NCBI GenBank assembly: GCA_021521415.1
Contig: JAIQDT010002049.1
Location: forward strand, 186,001 to 250,000
Direction: 5' to 3'
DNA: 64,000 nt
Origin: Bidens hawaiensis
Lineage: Eukaryota > Streptophyta > Magnoliopsida > Asterales > Asteraceae
Shown: piece by piece, positions 1 to 11,109 of the stretch
Position numbering within the stretch: the stretch's first letter is position 1
How the letters are laid out: every line of letters starts with the position of its first letter
Notes under the pieces: model-generated
The model's input: the letters and a program-made list of their open reading frames with translations, nothing else
Database searches by the model: none
Told to the model about the DNA's origin: nothing
Made by a program: the position numbers and the translations under genes

Positions 1-186
1 CACTTGTAGATCCCGAACATCCGAATCTACAAGGAGAAGCTTCAAACACGCTTATTTCCAACTTTATTTCCAAGATCTTCAAACTTTATTTTCAAACTTC
101 AACGGGTCTTTAACGTCTCGGTTTGGGTAATCGTGGAAGTAGAACCCGAATATCAAGAACAAAGTTGAATCGGTTGATTCAAACAT

Positions 187-198
187 GCTCTGATACCA
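187..198 (-). promoter_or_regulatory. Primer binding site, initiator Met-tRNA type
   Basis: The minus strand reads TGGTATCAGAGC two bases inside the LTR end. This is the standard plant LTR-retrotransposon primer binding site complementary to the 3' end of initiator methionine tRNA. It fixes the orientation of the element as minus. Confidence 0.85.
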
Positions 199-200
199 AT

Positions 201-603
201 TGTAGGTCCCGAAACTGGATCCGACAATAAACGGCTTTGTTTTTGATAAGTGCTCGAGGCGGGTGCGGTATAAACAAACAATCGAACAAATATATAAAGA
301 AAATATTGAACAACTCCGTAACTGGTAACAAAAATTTCATAACATTAACGAAGTGACCCCATCCAAGGTGAGCTCCCCTTGGGTGGTTGTTTACACCATC
401 AAAACACACACTTACATATGACAACAAATGTCCTATATATAGCCAAATAAAAACATAATCTAGAAGCTTTCCCGTTGAAGTTAAACGCGTGTCGAAGCTC
501 TCGTCTCGTGTCCGGAATTCTAGCCCACTTTAATTATTAACTTGACCGTAAATATATAACAGGTTTCATACTTTGATATCGCAAGTCACATTTTGGCCTT
601 ACA
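201..603 (-). repeat. 5' LTR of family-B element
   Basis: About 403 bp. On the minus strand it starts TGTAAGGCC and ends GGGACCTACA, giving the usual TG...CA ends. It contains a TATA-like GCTATATATAGG (minus) near 432-443. It aligns along its length with the LTRs at 14166-14577 and 16122-16532. Confidence 0.85.
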
Positions 604-779
604 ATTATCACCCACTTGTTACTTTCCTAAGAGAGTAATCGCACCCCCTTTTCATCTTTTATTTTGGGACCACAAAGGCACAAACTCGTGTTTTATGTTA
701 AACGAGTCCTCAACCATAATTCTATTTATTTGCGTGTATGCGTATTGCTCAATTAAGTGATATGTGCTTATATGACAAG

Positions 780-1192
780 GTGTTTATTGGTTATTGTTCG
801 GTGGCCTCATCCTCATTCTCATTAGTATGATCATACGCCATCCGAGTAACCTAACCTAGTGTTTGTAAAAAGATTTAATCGCATAAATTAATTGTTGTTA
901 ATACCGCATCCACAATATTTTTTTACGTGTATTGAAAGTACTGAAAATGGATGATTGAAGATTGAAGCGAGTAGTTATTTTTATTTTGGACTTTAGGTTA
1001 TCCACCATAAAAATGACATGTTGTGTTTTTGTCTGCTTGTTTCATGTTATGGATTATTTTTATTTGGATTGCGTATTTAAATTTTATGGAATGAAATAAA
1101 TTAGACATTCACATTATATTTAAATAGTATCTTGTGAGCTATTGAGTGATAGGCGTGCCACGGCATATTCCGTTGTAGGTTGGGGTGTGACA
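780..1192 (+). repeat. Truncated Gypsy-type LTR end
   Basis: The 3' part of an old plus-strand LTR. It shows the same order of motifs as the end of the complete Gypsy LTR (31794-34166): TGGAATGAAAT, then a GTGCCACGGCAT stretch, then GGTTGGGGTGTGACA at the terminus. No primer binding site follows, so it is a solo or truncated LTR. The left boundary is not resolved; 604-780 shows nothing I recognise. Confidence 0.5.
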
Positions 1193-2229
1193 GACATGTT
1201 CGGAGAACGAACAACAACTTAGCTACCCCATACAAGAATGAAACAAGAGAAGCTCACATTGAGGGCCACACATGCTAGTGAGACATCTCAATAGGTCCAC
1301 TGCTTTTAATGATTGTTTTCCCCTTTATTTGAAATTATTAAATTCTTTGTTTTTTTTTTTTTCATATTAACGTTTATTTTGTAGAAACTGAAAAGCCAAT
1401 GGTCAGTATTCGTTTATGTTGGTAAGACAATGCCGTACAAATATTGGTCTTATGTAGCAAATCAATTCTTTGTATTCCCATGAAATACTGGTTGAATTCT
1501 AGAGTATATGTAAAACTGTAAACCATAATTTATTCCTCGTGTAATGTCAAACTTAATTTGTTGTCATTTGCTTCCTGATGTTGCATGCTCGTTTATATAT
1601 ATGTTGGTTGTGGGGAACCTAAGACGGGAGTTTCAATGGTGCTCAGTATGCGAGCCATGAACTACTTCATTCGACACTAGTATGCTCATTTAGTGAACCG
1701 TAGTTTAGTGAGATACATTGTATGCTTTGTAGCTGGTAAATGTGAGATATTTAGAGTTGATAGAAAAATATGTTATAATTTTCGTTTTAGGTTATTTTAA
1801 TTTTTTGTTATTATATTTAACATTAATGGGCTAATTACATCAGGCTTTTACCCGGCTTTTAATAACTTAAGAATTTGTTTTAGTATTTTTTTTTGTTTAG
1901 TTATGACACAAAAAGTAAAAAGAGAAATCTCCTGAAAGCCTTTAAACAAAAATAGATTAAGAACTTAAATCAAATTTCAATTGATTTTTAGCAAACCAAA
2001 CACTCATGTTCCCTAATTCTTTACATTGTTTTATGGTTTCGAAATCAAAGTAATTATTGTTTGATTGATTTGATGGGATTCATGCACATCGGCGAAAAAT
2101 TTGTCTAAACAACTAAACACGTTTAAAAAATTATTTTTTTCTTTCATAAAGCTCGATCATCTCAATGTTTTTTTTCTTGTTTCTCTCCTACATTTCACTA
2201 ATTATTTTTTAATTTCAAAACACTTTTTA
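1193..2229. other. AT-rich intergenic stretch, nothing recognised
   Basis: About 1 kb of AT-rich sequence with poly-T runs. No open frame longer than about 60 codons and no terminal repeat was recognised on either strand. It is probably degenerated repeat DNA. Confidence 0.4.
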
Positions 2230-4622
2230 AAAACAGAGTTCGTTTGATAGGGTTTCGAGCTATTTGACTGTTAACGCGTAAAACCGAACTAACCTAGAGA
2301 CTATTTTCGGTTCTGGTAGCTTTGGGGATGGAGGCAGCCTGTGATTGTAATTTTCTAAGGTCCTGCATGTTGAGACAAGTTCGTGGATATGTGATTCGTG
2401 CGAATCGGAGTTTGTATGGTCAAGTTATGACCATTTCAGTTTTTGTTCGCGTCGGTACTTTAGGATGCTGTGCATATGAGTTCAGAACGACTTATACTTG
2501 AATGCATGACTCCGTGAATCTTTTATGTATTGTTTGGTATGATCTAGGATGTGAGAAATTTTGTTGGGAATGATGTTTGAGGACGTTTTTCGGTAACATT
2601 GTTTACAGGTTATTTATACGCGAACGAACATGCGGTTGTGCAAATTGCAAACCTTGCGAGGGTTTAAATTAAGGATTTTCTTCTGATAGCTCCTAAGGTA
2701 TGTCCGTATCGTGATGCTTGAATTTCATAGTCATTAGATCTGATTTGGTCAGTTAATTGCAAAGATTTTAAAATTAAGGTTTCGGTTCGACTAGATTTGG
2801 GGATTTTGTGATTCGTGTGTTGTGTGGCCAAATTGACACCCAATTCGGTTCCTAAACTCTTATAATGACTTACTGTATTATATTTTAAAACTTTTTCATG
2901 ATTTGGGGCTGAATTTATTGGCAATCACACTATCGAGTTCTTAGCACACGAATTCGGCATCTTTGAATTGAACCGTGTGAAGTTGTGTAGTCCATTTCTC
3001 ACGATTGTAATTGGCTGAAGGGTGGATGTAATAAAGTGGTATTACGGGATGTTGTAAATGAATTTGAAGGAGAATGGGCTTTGGGTTGGTTTAATCTTGT
3101 TAGAACGTTTCGTTAAGGTTTCGGTTCGGGATAGATGAGAGATTTTGCTATTCGTGTTGCGCGTGATGAAACTAACAACCAATTTAGGTTCTAAACCCTT
3201 TTGATGACGTATTGCATTATATTTTATATAATTTTCTTGTTTGGAGCTGAATTGGTTAATAAACACATTATTATGTTTTTAACACGCGAATGCGACATCT
3301 TTGATTTGATCTAGGTGTAGTTTTACACCTTGTTGCTTCCCGATGAAATTGGTTGATGGAATATAATAATAATGTAATTCGGGGCTGATTTGGAATATTT
3401 TGAATTAGTTTGGGTATTGGATGGGCTTAACATTGTTAGAACGCTTATTTCAAGTAGACAACCTGTTACGGTGTTCTTGAATTGTAAGTGGTTAATTAAA
3501 GTTGAAAAATAAATCGGGTTGATATTAAATGGTTAAAGCATGTCTTAGAGTATTTAGGATGGTTTATGGGAACCTTAGGTCTTAAATAGAAAAGTGGGTC
3601 ACGGGTTGTATAGGTTAGAACCGTGCCAACTTCTGTTAGGAGTTGTTGACCCGTTTGGTCCGTTTAACTATTAGAAGTTTCAAAAGCCTAGTTAGTGGTA
3701 TATTTACATATATATCAGCTTTAGGTCTTTGAATGATTGTGGGTTGCTTGACGGTCACTTGGCTTTTTGTCATACTTGATTTGCACGCAGGTGAGTTTCA
3801 TGATGTCCCTTTTAAAATATTTTTACGTTTTAGGCTAGCATGCACACCTTACTATGTTATTACCCATTTAAATTGCTTGGATGATGTTGCATAGATTTTA
3901 CTATATTTGTATATTTTGAACTTATGTATTTATTTATTGTCTATGCTTGAGGATTTTATTTAGTTAATATTTGACTAAATTGTATGTGTGTGTGGCCACC
4001 GATGTGAATGTTTTTGTTAAGCCGTGACCGGGTCAAATAGAGGATAAAAATTCTTTATTCCCCCTTTTGCGGGTTAAGGTGAGGAGTCCCCTAAAAGTTT
4101 AACTGTCCTTGGGGCAAGAGGATAATTTACTTGAGTCCTTGACTTCGTGTTTAGTGACTTAAGGTGAGGAGGCCCGTGCTACGTGCTTGACTGAGGAAAA
4201 TATTATTTTGCTTTATTTTTATATTTATTGAATTAATCGATTTATGATAAATGTTGTTTATAAAAACATGAACTCACTCAGCTTAAGCTGACTTTGTGTG
4301 CATGTTAGATTGATTTCAGGTTTGAGGAGACATGGAATACCGTTTGGACGTGCTCGAGGCTACCCAAAACATTTGGAGGCATTTCTAGTTGAAGGACTTT
4401 TATTAAAAATAATAGACATTTCCATTTAATGTAGAAACTTGTTTTGTTTGATTTAATAATTTTATCCGGATGTTTTTCCCGAGTTGGGATTTGCACTTGA
4501 AAACTTTTCCGTTGTATGTCACTCTAGACTTATTCTAATAAATCAAATTCACTTTAACGTTTACATATGAATTTTATGGTGTGATTACCAACTATTTGAT
4601 TCCCGGGATTTAGGGTCTTACA
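2230..4622 (+). repeat. Old LTR-like remnant with internal tandem duplication
   Basis: The right part carries motifs usual in long Gypsy LTRs in the usual order: GCAGGTGAGTTTCATGATG near 3788, a run of GGTGAGGAGGCCCG-type sequence near 4160, AACTCACTCAGC...GCTGAC near 4270, and a terminal GGGTCTTACA ending at 4622. No primer binding site follows and no matching left TSD for GAACT was found, so a solo LTR is possible but unproved. The left edge is a guess. A direct duplication with a period of about 339 bp lies inside (2774 onward and 3113 onward). Confidence 0.4.
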
Positions 4623-5133
4623 GAACTTGATTAACTAACGCTTTAAAGATGACTAACACCACAATATAAACAAAATGATTAAACAAGTTAAAATTAATGC
4701 AGTAAAAATGTTTAGTAATAACACCTTACTTTAATGGTGACCGGTTTCTGTTGTTATTTCAACTATTTAACTAATATGATGCATTAGAAAGATGAAGGTG
4801 CTTAAACACCCAAAACTTGAGAGAGTCTTATGTTCTCACACTCGGTCACAAAATTCTAGTAACATGATGGTGAATTTTAGGCTTGGTGATCTACTCCGAC
4901 AATGTTACTTTTTTTTTCGTACCTTGACGTTCTCAAAAGGAGACATAAAATTTCTTTTTAAGAGAATCTTGTCAAACACAAGCTCACTATCTTTTCTTCT
5001 ACGCACCCGTTGTTCACGTTCCATTTACTTTAGTTGTAATTGTAATCACTTTCTATTGTATTAGTTTTTCATTTCTTTTGTATCTTACTGGGATAGTACT
5101 CATGTTACACACGAATAAAACATATTTAAAACG

Positions 5134-5184
<51 letters not shown>

Positions 5185-5471
5185 CAAATAAATTTAATGA
5201 AATGTAAATTTCGTATTTATAAATAAATGATAATTTTACATGAATTATAAGACATCATAACTTATTTAATTCAAATACAAAAACATATGAATACTAATAA
5301 AACTTAATGAGATAAATGAAAATTTTAAATATTTTATAACTTATACTATGACTACAAATTAGTCTCCAAATAAAAAAAATAAAAGCAAAAAATCAAAGTC
5401 TCCAAATCTTGAAACATAACAATAAAAACATATAATTGTCTTTATTAGTCGATAAATGTAATCATAACCAT
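4623..5471. other. AT-rich intergenic stretch with microsatellite
   Basis: No gene recognised. A 90-codon frame at 4792-5064 has no family I know and no supporting signals. The only clear structure is the TA microsatellite. Confidence 0.4.
5136..5180. repeat. (TA)n microsatellite
   Basis: About 22 uninterrupted TA dinucleotides, directly visible. This is a typical intergenic simple repeat. Confidence 0.95.
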
Positions 5472-5708
5472 TCATATTGAAACCTTCTCCAACTTAGGAG
5501 TTACAAGTTTAACACCTTCTGTCATTTTGTCATTAACTCTATCTTTAACAACACCACTAAACACATTGGTCTTCTCTTCTGCATGTGATGTTTTACACTT
5601 AATTGCTGACATGTTAGATTCATCATCAACGTCAAATACATCCACAAGTTTCTTCTTCAGTTTATCATCAGATAATATAATTGATGACTTCTTCAAATTA
5701 TTTTCATC
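5472..5708 (-). CDS. Last exon of an RPA70-like protein gene (host gene, fragment)
   Basis: Minus-strand open segment of 78 codons and a stop, ending in motifs (DVFDVDDESNMSA, then VKLVTPKLEK) that resemble the C-terminal tail of plant replication protein A 70 kDa-like (DUF223/OB-fold) proteins, where an acidic DVxDVD stretch and a final 'K-hydrophobic-x-PK-x-EK' tail are common. A plausible splice acceptor (TTTTAAG) sits just upstream at about 5709. It is on the same strand as the OB-fold exon at 16644-16802, with Copia-3 between. The middle exons (DNA-binding OB folds, zinc motif) are not convincingly visible in 5709-7342, so the gene may be a pseudogene. Assignment is by family memory and is moderate. 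Confidence 0.45.
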   Translation of the reverse strand, partial: DENNLKKSSIILSDDKLKKKLVDVFDVDDESNMSAIKCKTSHAEEKTNVFSGVVKDRVNDKMTEGVKLVTPKLEKVSI

Positions 5709-5775
5709 CTTAAAATTCAAATTAGAAATTAGGCATAGTATTAGTGCTAAATTCATTATGTTTAATACATATTAT

Positions 5776-6479
5776 GGGTATGTTTGGCAAAGAGATTTTA
5801 GAAGCTTTTAGCTAAAAGTTTTAAAGAAAAAGCACTTATTTAATAAAAAGTCTTGTTTGGTTTGAGTAGCTTGAAGCGTTTATCTTAGGAGAAAAAGCTT
5901 ATGCTAAAAGCTCCAACTAGTAGCGTTTAAGAAAATGTACAAGCTTTAGTATTTAAAATTTTACAATATTGGCACTTGAACTTCCATCACCTTTTGTTAA
6001 TTTATATAATAGTTATACATTTAACCCTTATACAAAACCAACTACCTCCATGACTTTTTAAGAGGCCATAACTTTTCACACGTTAATATTCTTTTAAAAA
6101 AAATCATATCATAAAAACGAGCATTTTATTCTCTTTAATTTGAGTATGGTATTGCTATATGTCATTAACTTTTAAAAATTAACATATTACCAGTTAGGAT
6201 AGGCAACAAGTCGAGTCAGGCGAGCTCAGGTCATGTGTAAGACCAAATTAGGGCCGGAACAAGTCGATGCAAAAAGTGCTAATTTAGTTCAGTTCGTGTT
6301 GATACGGTTTTGAGTCGAAAGGGGTCAGGTCATAACAGGTTTCAGATTAGAATAGCGAATCGCGCGGGCACTCAGCTAGTTTTATTAAAAGCTCCAGCTA
6401 CTCTGCCAAACACCTAAATATATCTAAAAATCTACAGCTAACAGCTAACAACCACCGACTAGTTTTGACAAACATACCC
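5776..6479. repeat. MITE-like element with terminal inverted repeats
   Basis: The ends GGGTATGTTTGGCAAA (5776-5791) and TTTTGACAAACATACCC (6463-6479) are inverted repeats. The subterminal parts on both sides carry AGCT-rich motifs (AAGCTTTTAGCTAAAAG on the left, ACAGCTAACAGCTAAC on the right). This is the look of a non-autonomous hAT- or PIF-type element in plants. No clean TSD could be read (TAT or TTA on the left, TAA on the right), so the class is open. The middle, 5960-6380, has no matching arms and may be a secondary insertion. Confidence 0.55.
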
Positions 6480-7342
6480 TAAATGTATAATACTGTAATT
6501 TGAATTTTCAACATAATCTTATTAATGTACGTATTGTCTTAAATATATTCATTTAATTACCTTAATATAAGGGTATATTAAAACTTGAAAATTCAAATGG
6601 TGGACAATATTAAATACACATATGGAAATGGTTTCCATATTAAATAGACATAGACAGCTATAACATACTAAATATAGAATCAAATATTTGTAGCGTTTTT
6701 TTCTTTTAATTCTAACCTGCAAACCTGTTTGGAACCGGTTCAAGTAAAACTGGTTTGAACCCGACCCAAACATTACATCAATTTATAGTTTCTAAGGTTT
6801 CTAGCCAGTTCGGGTTATAATCTGTTAGGACCAAACCGGTTTTGATTGTTTTGACTGAAATCTGGTTTGGTTTAACCCGAAACCGGTTTAGGTTAAAAAA
6901 AACCGGTTAGTACACCTCTAAATCGAAATACATCTTCTTCATTATGTTCAAACACTCGCCAACGAATTCAACATACCTGTCATTAGCATGGGAACTAATA
7001 TAATATTAAAGTTGAAATGAAAAGATATAACGAAGATGGAAGTGAGTACCATAAAAACGCGTATTGCAATTTTGTCCGGCCATGATTTATTTTTAAAAAA
7101 TCTGTTTTGAAAATTATACATAAACAGATTCAGAATTGGAAGAATTATCATGGTTTCATGTTCATTAATCCTAATTTGATTAATATCAAAAATTCAAAAT
7201 CACACTTTAACTACAAATCGATTATACATTAAAGACTCATTCTATCTTAAAAAACTTCGGCAACCATTTCTTGAGACACATACTTGAACAAAACTACATT
7301 ACAATAATAAAATTACAACAAATATTAACCACAAAATTTAAA
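6480..7342. other. Probable intron/intergenic DNA of the RPA70-like locus
   Basis: AT-rich sequence between the MITE and Copia-3. On the minus strand a possible exon (YVEFVGECLNIMKK, about 6923-6976, after an ACAG acceptor) and a second open patch near 7060-7110 are visible, but neither could be tied to a family. An AACCGGTT-rich stretch at 6735-6915 ends in TAGTACACCTCTAAA, like the end of a small DNA transposon. Confidence 0.3.
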
Positions 7343-7347
7343 ATTGT

Positions 7348-7711
7348 TGTAGGTCCCGAAACCAGATCTAACAATAACTATTCTTGGATCAATCTCTTAG
7401 TGCTAGCCAAAATCACACTAAAGAACCGAGATCTCCGATCTTGTTTGGAGTTTGGTTATTTTTGGTTAAAAGGAGAGGTAGAGATAATGAGAGTTGGTAG
7501 AAGGATAATGCTTTTGCAAAAGGTTGTGGTTTGCATGACAGTGCTTCCCTATTTATAGGGGAAGCATGGTATGCATCCATTGTATTATTCACGGCCCAAT
7601 GGGCAATTGTTTACAAGGCCTCAGGCCCAAATACATGAGAAGTTACAAAGACGATAAAATACATATGTAAACAATACAGAAGACTTCTAATATACAAAAT
7701 AGGTCCTAACA
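7348..7711 (-). repeat. 3' LTR of Copia-3
   Basis: 364 bp. Minus strand starts TGTTAGGACC and ends GGGACCTACA. It contains CCCTATAAATAGG (TATA box) flanked by inverted arms around 7530-7580. It matches the split 5' LTR at 13851-14165 plus 16538-16585. Confidence 0.85.
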
Positions 7712-7726
7712 ATCTCCCTCTAGTCT
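7712..7726 (-). promoter_or_regulatory. Polypurine tract of Copia-3
   Basis: The minus strand reads GACTAGAGGGAGAT directly before the LTR start. The same tract stands before the 3' LTRs of Copia-1 and Copia-2. This is the plus-strand primer site used in reverse transcription. Confidence 0.8.
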
Positions 7727-10700
7727 TTAGTATTGTATCTCGTCTTCGTCTCTAGTCGGTCTCGTACTCAAGAGCGCCGTCATCAGGTAGTGGAAGTTTA
7801 ACACGCTTGCGAAGGAACTTGTTGCAAGCTTCAAATATCTTGTTGGTATTCTGTTTCCGCTGTGATCCTCCAGAGTGGGAAAAAGAGAGTTGTACAGCTT
7901 CAAGATATCCTCCTTGCAGAGGCCCATCAACTCATGCTCGTCAAACAGACGCAACGGATGCATGGTTTTTCAGTGGATCACGGCTCACCCGTGTCATTAT
8001 TAAACTCCCAGCAAAGGAAGTCGTGGAGGAGATTTGGCTCAAACGGCTCTTCATGATAAACCTCATGACCTTCCTCGGGCATCTTTTACCTCCACGCCGT
8101 TCTGCGCTTGCTCGTTGCTGGGTCAATCTCTGTCAGATGCTTGTATTTCCGACCTTTATTAAGCTGGAAGTTGGCATAGTTGCGCTTTGATTCTCGATCC
8201 ATGTGGCGCTTGAACCATCCTTCCATCTTCTTTTCACCAATACCCTCACCTACAGCCCGCCTGAAATAGTTCATGCCGAGCTCGGGCAGGGTATACATTT
8301 CAGTTGAATGCATGTAGGTGAGGTCCCCGTTTACCCTTCGCAACGCCCACGACTCGCTATTAGCATGATACTTCGCATAAGAAATGAGCGCGTTGTCGTG
8401 ATAGGGGTAGTTGCGGTAGCGAGCGCTTCCACGACTGGTCATATAGTGCCACTTTTCTTCATTGGTTTTGGCACTTTTGACGAGTCTGCTGCAAGAGCAA
8501 TCACGGGATCAGCTTCAGGAGCCGGATCTCTGACAACTTCAGGAGGTGTGTCAGGACGTGGAGAGTAGTTGATTCCGTAATTTGTGTCAGAGATCCCTTT
8601 TTTGTTAGGAGACGAGACGGTACTTGCAAAGTCACCTGCATGAAACACATTAAATTCATCCTCTAGTGCAACATCTTGATATCTCACTCCTTTAGAAGCC
8701 TCGGTAGTTGAACGGGTCTTCGTGTGGCTGATCATCTTGTGGGGCAATTTGTGTGTCCGCTCCATTACCACCTCCTACTTCTGTAGCACTATTTCCTCCT
8801 TCACCACCGTCTCCTCCTTCGTCATCATTGTCATCGCCATCCTCATAAAAACTATCATGAACGTTCTCTTCATCATCTTCCTCATCGTCCTCGTCATCCT
8901 CCTCCTCCTGTTGTACCGTCGTCCTTGTAGTAGACCCTCCAACGTCTGGTGGAACAGGACCGACACCAACATTTCTCGAAGAAACTCCAACATGTGGTAC
9001 GATTGCACCCATAGTTGCCTCACCCTCTGAGGCCATTGCCGTCTCTAAACCAGTAGTAGCACTCGGACCAGTAGATGGTTGCTGTCCTTAAGTGTGCTTT
9101 ACTTCCCCATGACACTTCCAACTACCAAACAGCAAATCAAGACGGTCCTCAAGAGTATTTAAGTCATCATCACGTATTTCGATCAACTCTAAAGCCTCTT
9201 GATACTTTCTCGCCATATCTTCATTAATCTTGAGCTGTAACTCATTCAGACGGTCTTGGGCAGCAAGCTTTGTCTTCAGGGCCTCAATCTCAGTTCTGAA
9301 ATCGGCATTTTCAGAAATAAGAGTACCGATAGATAGAGAAGTCCCTTGTTGGCTCTCCAACATATTGACTCGAGCATCAATCACCTCTTGTTCAATCCAC
9401 CACTGTCTTCAGATTAACATCTAGTTTTGTTTGAAGAACTGAGGCAGATGGTAAGTTTTTCTCCAAAGTTGACACCCGATCCTCGACCTTTGACCCCTCC
9501 ACATGGTGATTAGTGAGTAACAGTGATTGATCATTTAGCAGCTTTTGTTGACCGTCAACTCGCTTTTTAGAGGGTCTCGATCCACCCCCTCTGGCTTTTT
9601 ATTAGGGCCTTATCCAGCTCCCGCTCCTCCTCCAACTTGGAAACTCGAGCCAATAAACTTGTGTTCTCCTTTCCGGTCTCCACCTCCTTCTACTTTTGTG
9701 CTTTAACGTACTCAAGTAATACACGTTCCCGTTCAGCATGCTTGGCATTTGATTCCTCCAGTGCGACAATCCTATCGAGGATAGGATCAGCGTATACCAT
9801 GGACTTTTTATACTTCCCGCTTGACAGGGGTTTAGGTGTGTAGATTGTGGGTTTGGAGATGGTAGGTGGTGTGTCTTATTGTGTAGGTGGAGTTGTGGTT
9901 TGTAATGGTAAGGTTATTGATTGGGTAGGGAGTGGTGAGGTTATGGTTAAAGGTAGGGCTTTTGGTTGGTCTGGGGTTGTGGTTTCAGGTTGGGTTGTGG
10001 TGGAGGTTTGTATTGTCTGGGTTGAGGGTGAGGTTGTAAATGTTTGTGACCAGAAATTTATGGTTCTTAAAGGTGAAATGTTGTTGATTTGAATGGTGCG
10101 GATCTGGATGGATCAGATGATATAGGTTGGTCAGCTTGAGTGGTAGTTGTGAGTGGTGAGAATAATTGATGGAAAGTTGAGGTATGTACGGTTTGTTGTG
10201 GCGGTGATGGTGGAAGGTTTTCTAGCGGGGTTTGTAGTGGTTGATCTTGTTGGGTAGGTGAGGTTTCGGGTGAGGTAACGGGTGAGTCGTGTAGCAAGCT
10301 CTTTGGTTGTTTGGATTTGGATTTGGCTTTTGTTTTGGTTTTTGGTTTGGTATAGACTGGGATTTGCACTTGTTTCGCTTTAAGGCTGACTAGGGTTTGG
10401 GCTAGGGTGGTTGGTGAGGCAGTATGTGGGTCAGGTTGGGAAGAGGGTTTACCTGTGACGGGAAGCTCGATGACCAAGGTCGGGGTCTTCTTCGGGTCCC
10501 CTACCTTTCTCAAACGCTTCAGCGGCTGAACATCTTCTTTAGCTTCTTCCTCCTCAATTTGTTGGGACGACTCACCAGCAGAAGGCTTGCTAGCGGCCTT
10601 CCGCTTCTTCGTGTCATGCTTCTTCTTGGTCCTCTTCTCGGCCTCTTCAACACTTTCAGTTTCTTCGCCCTCGGTACCAACAATCTCCCCACTATCATCA

Positions 10701-11090
10701 CCAGATTCACCAATATCATCTCTGTCTCACTAAACAAACCAAACTTCCTCCCTGGTAGAGCCCCTTTATACACATATCCCTTGCCCTTCATGTTCAACAT
10801 CACATTTAACACCGTCTGCTTAACCATTTTCACGTGATATGGCTCTGATGTAGGCAACTCTTCACCATTCTCATCCACTTCAACAAAATACTCGGGCCTC
10901 GACACCTGGCATCATATCATCTAACAACATCTGGACGAATCTGGGATACATCATCTAGGTGTTTTTGGTCTAGGCGTTGGCAATCATGCACAGACAGATT
11001 TTCTTCGTTGAGTTATGTGGATATCATCTGAGTTGTAATATGTGTGATGTAGTGGGAAAGCTGATGCATGAAAGGAAACGCGTTTGTAAC
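7727..11090 (-). pseudogene. Env-position gene of Copia-3, broken and 5'-truncated
   Basis: Homologous to the downstream genes of Copia-1 (26537-30213) and Copia-2 (52764-56356). From the 3' end on the minus strand: the C-terminal globular region with RxFDEHELMGL (about 7860-7960) and NKGRKYK...EIDPATxxxR (about 8090-8170); the acidic D/E- and G-rich tract (about 8690-9036); a coiled coil (about 9090-9400 and 9560-9800); a Pro/Thr-rich region; a basic KTKAKSKSKQ region (about 10310-10350); and the remnant of the N-terminal domain with YPRFVQMLLDD (about 10915-10955) up to about 11090. Several frameshifts and stops break it. The first part, corresponding to roughly the first 120 residues, is missing because of the internal deletion that also removed pol. 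No membrane segment is visible. Confidence 0.75.
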
Positions 11091-11109
11091 AACAGTCAGA
11101 CCTATGACC

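Larger units (their letters stand above)
1..603 (-). mobile_element. Family-B LTR element, 5' end only (cut by window edge)
   Basis: Minus-strand LTR element. The LTR at 201-603 and the internal stretch at 1-200 match the complete element at 14166-16532, including the AT-rich run of TTTATTTCCAA-type motifs and the segment before the primer binding site. The rest of the element lies left of the window, so its 3' LTR and left TSD cannot be checked; the flanking 5 bases on the right are ATTAT (604-608). No coding sequence is visible. Non-autonomous status is inferred from the complete relative. Confidence 0.8.

Noticed and set aside
5527..5811. Plus-strand 94-codon frame opposite the RPA70-like exon
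   Set aside because: Ser/Thr/Phe-rich shadow of the minus-strand exon, with no family resemblance.
6340..6382. Possible Helitron 3' end (CGCGCGGGCAC then CAGCTAGT)
   Set aside because: CTAGT follows a GC-rich stretch, but only a three-base-pair stem is visible and no matching 5' TC end was found.
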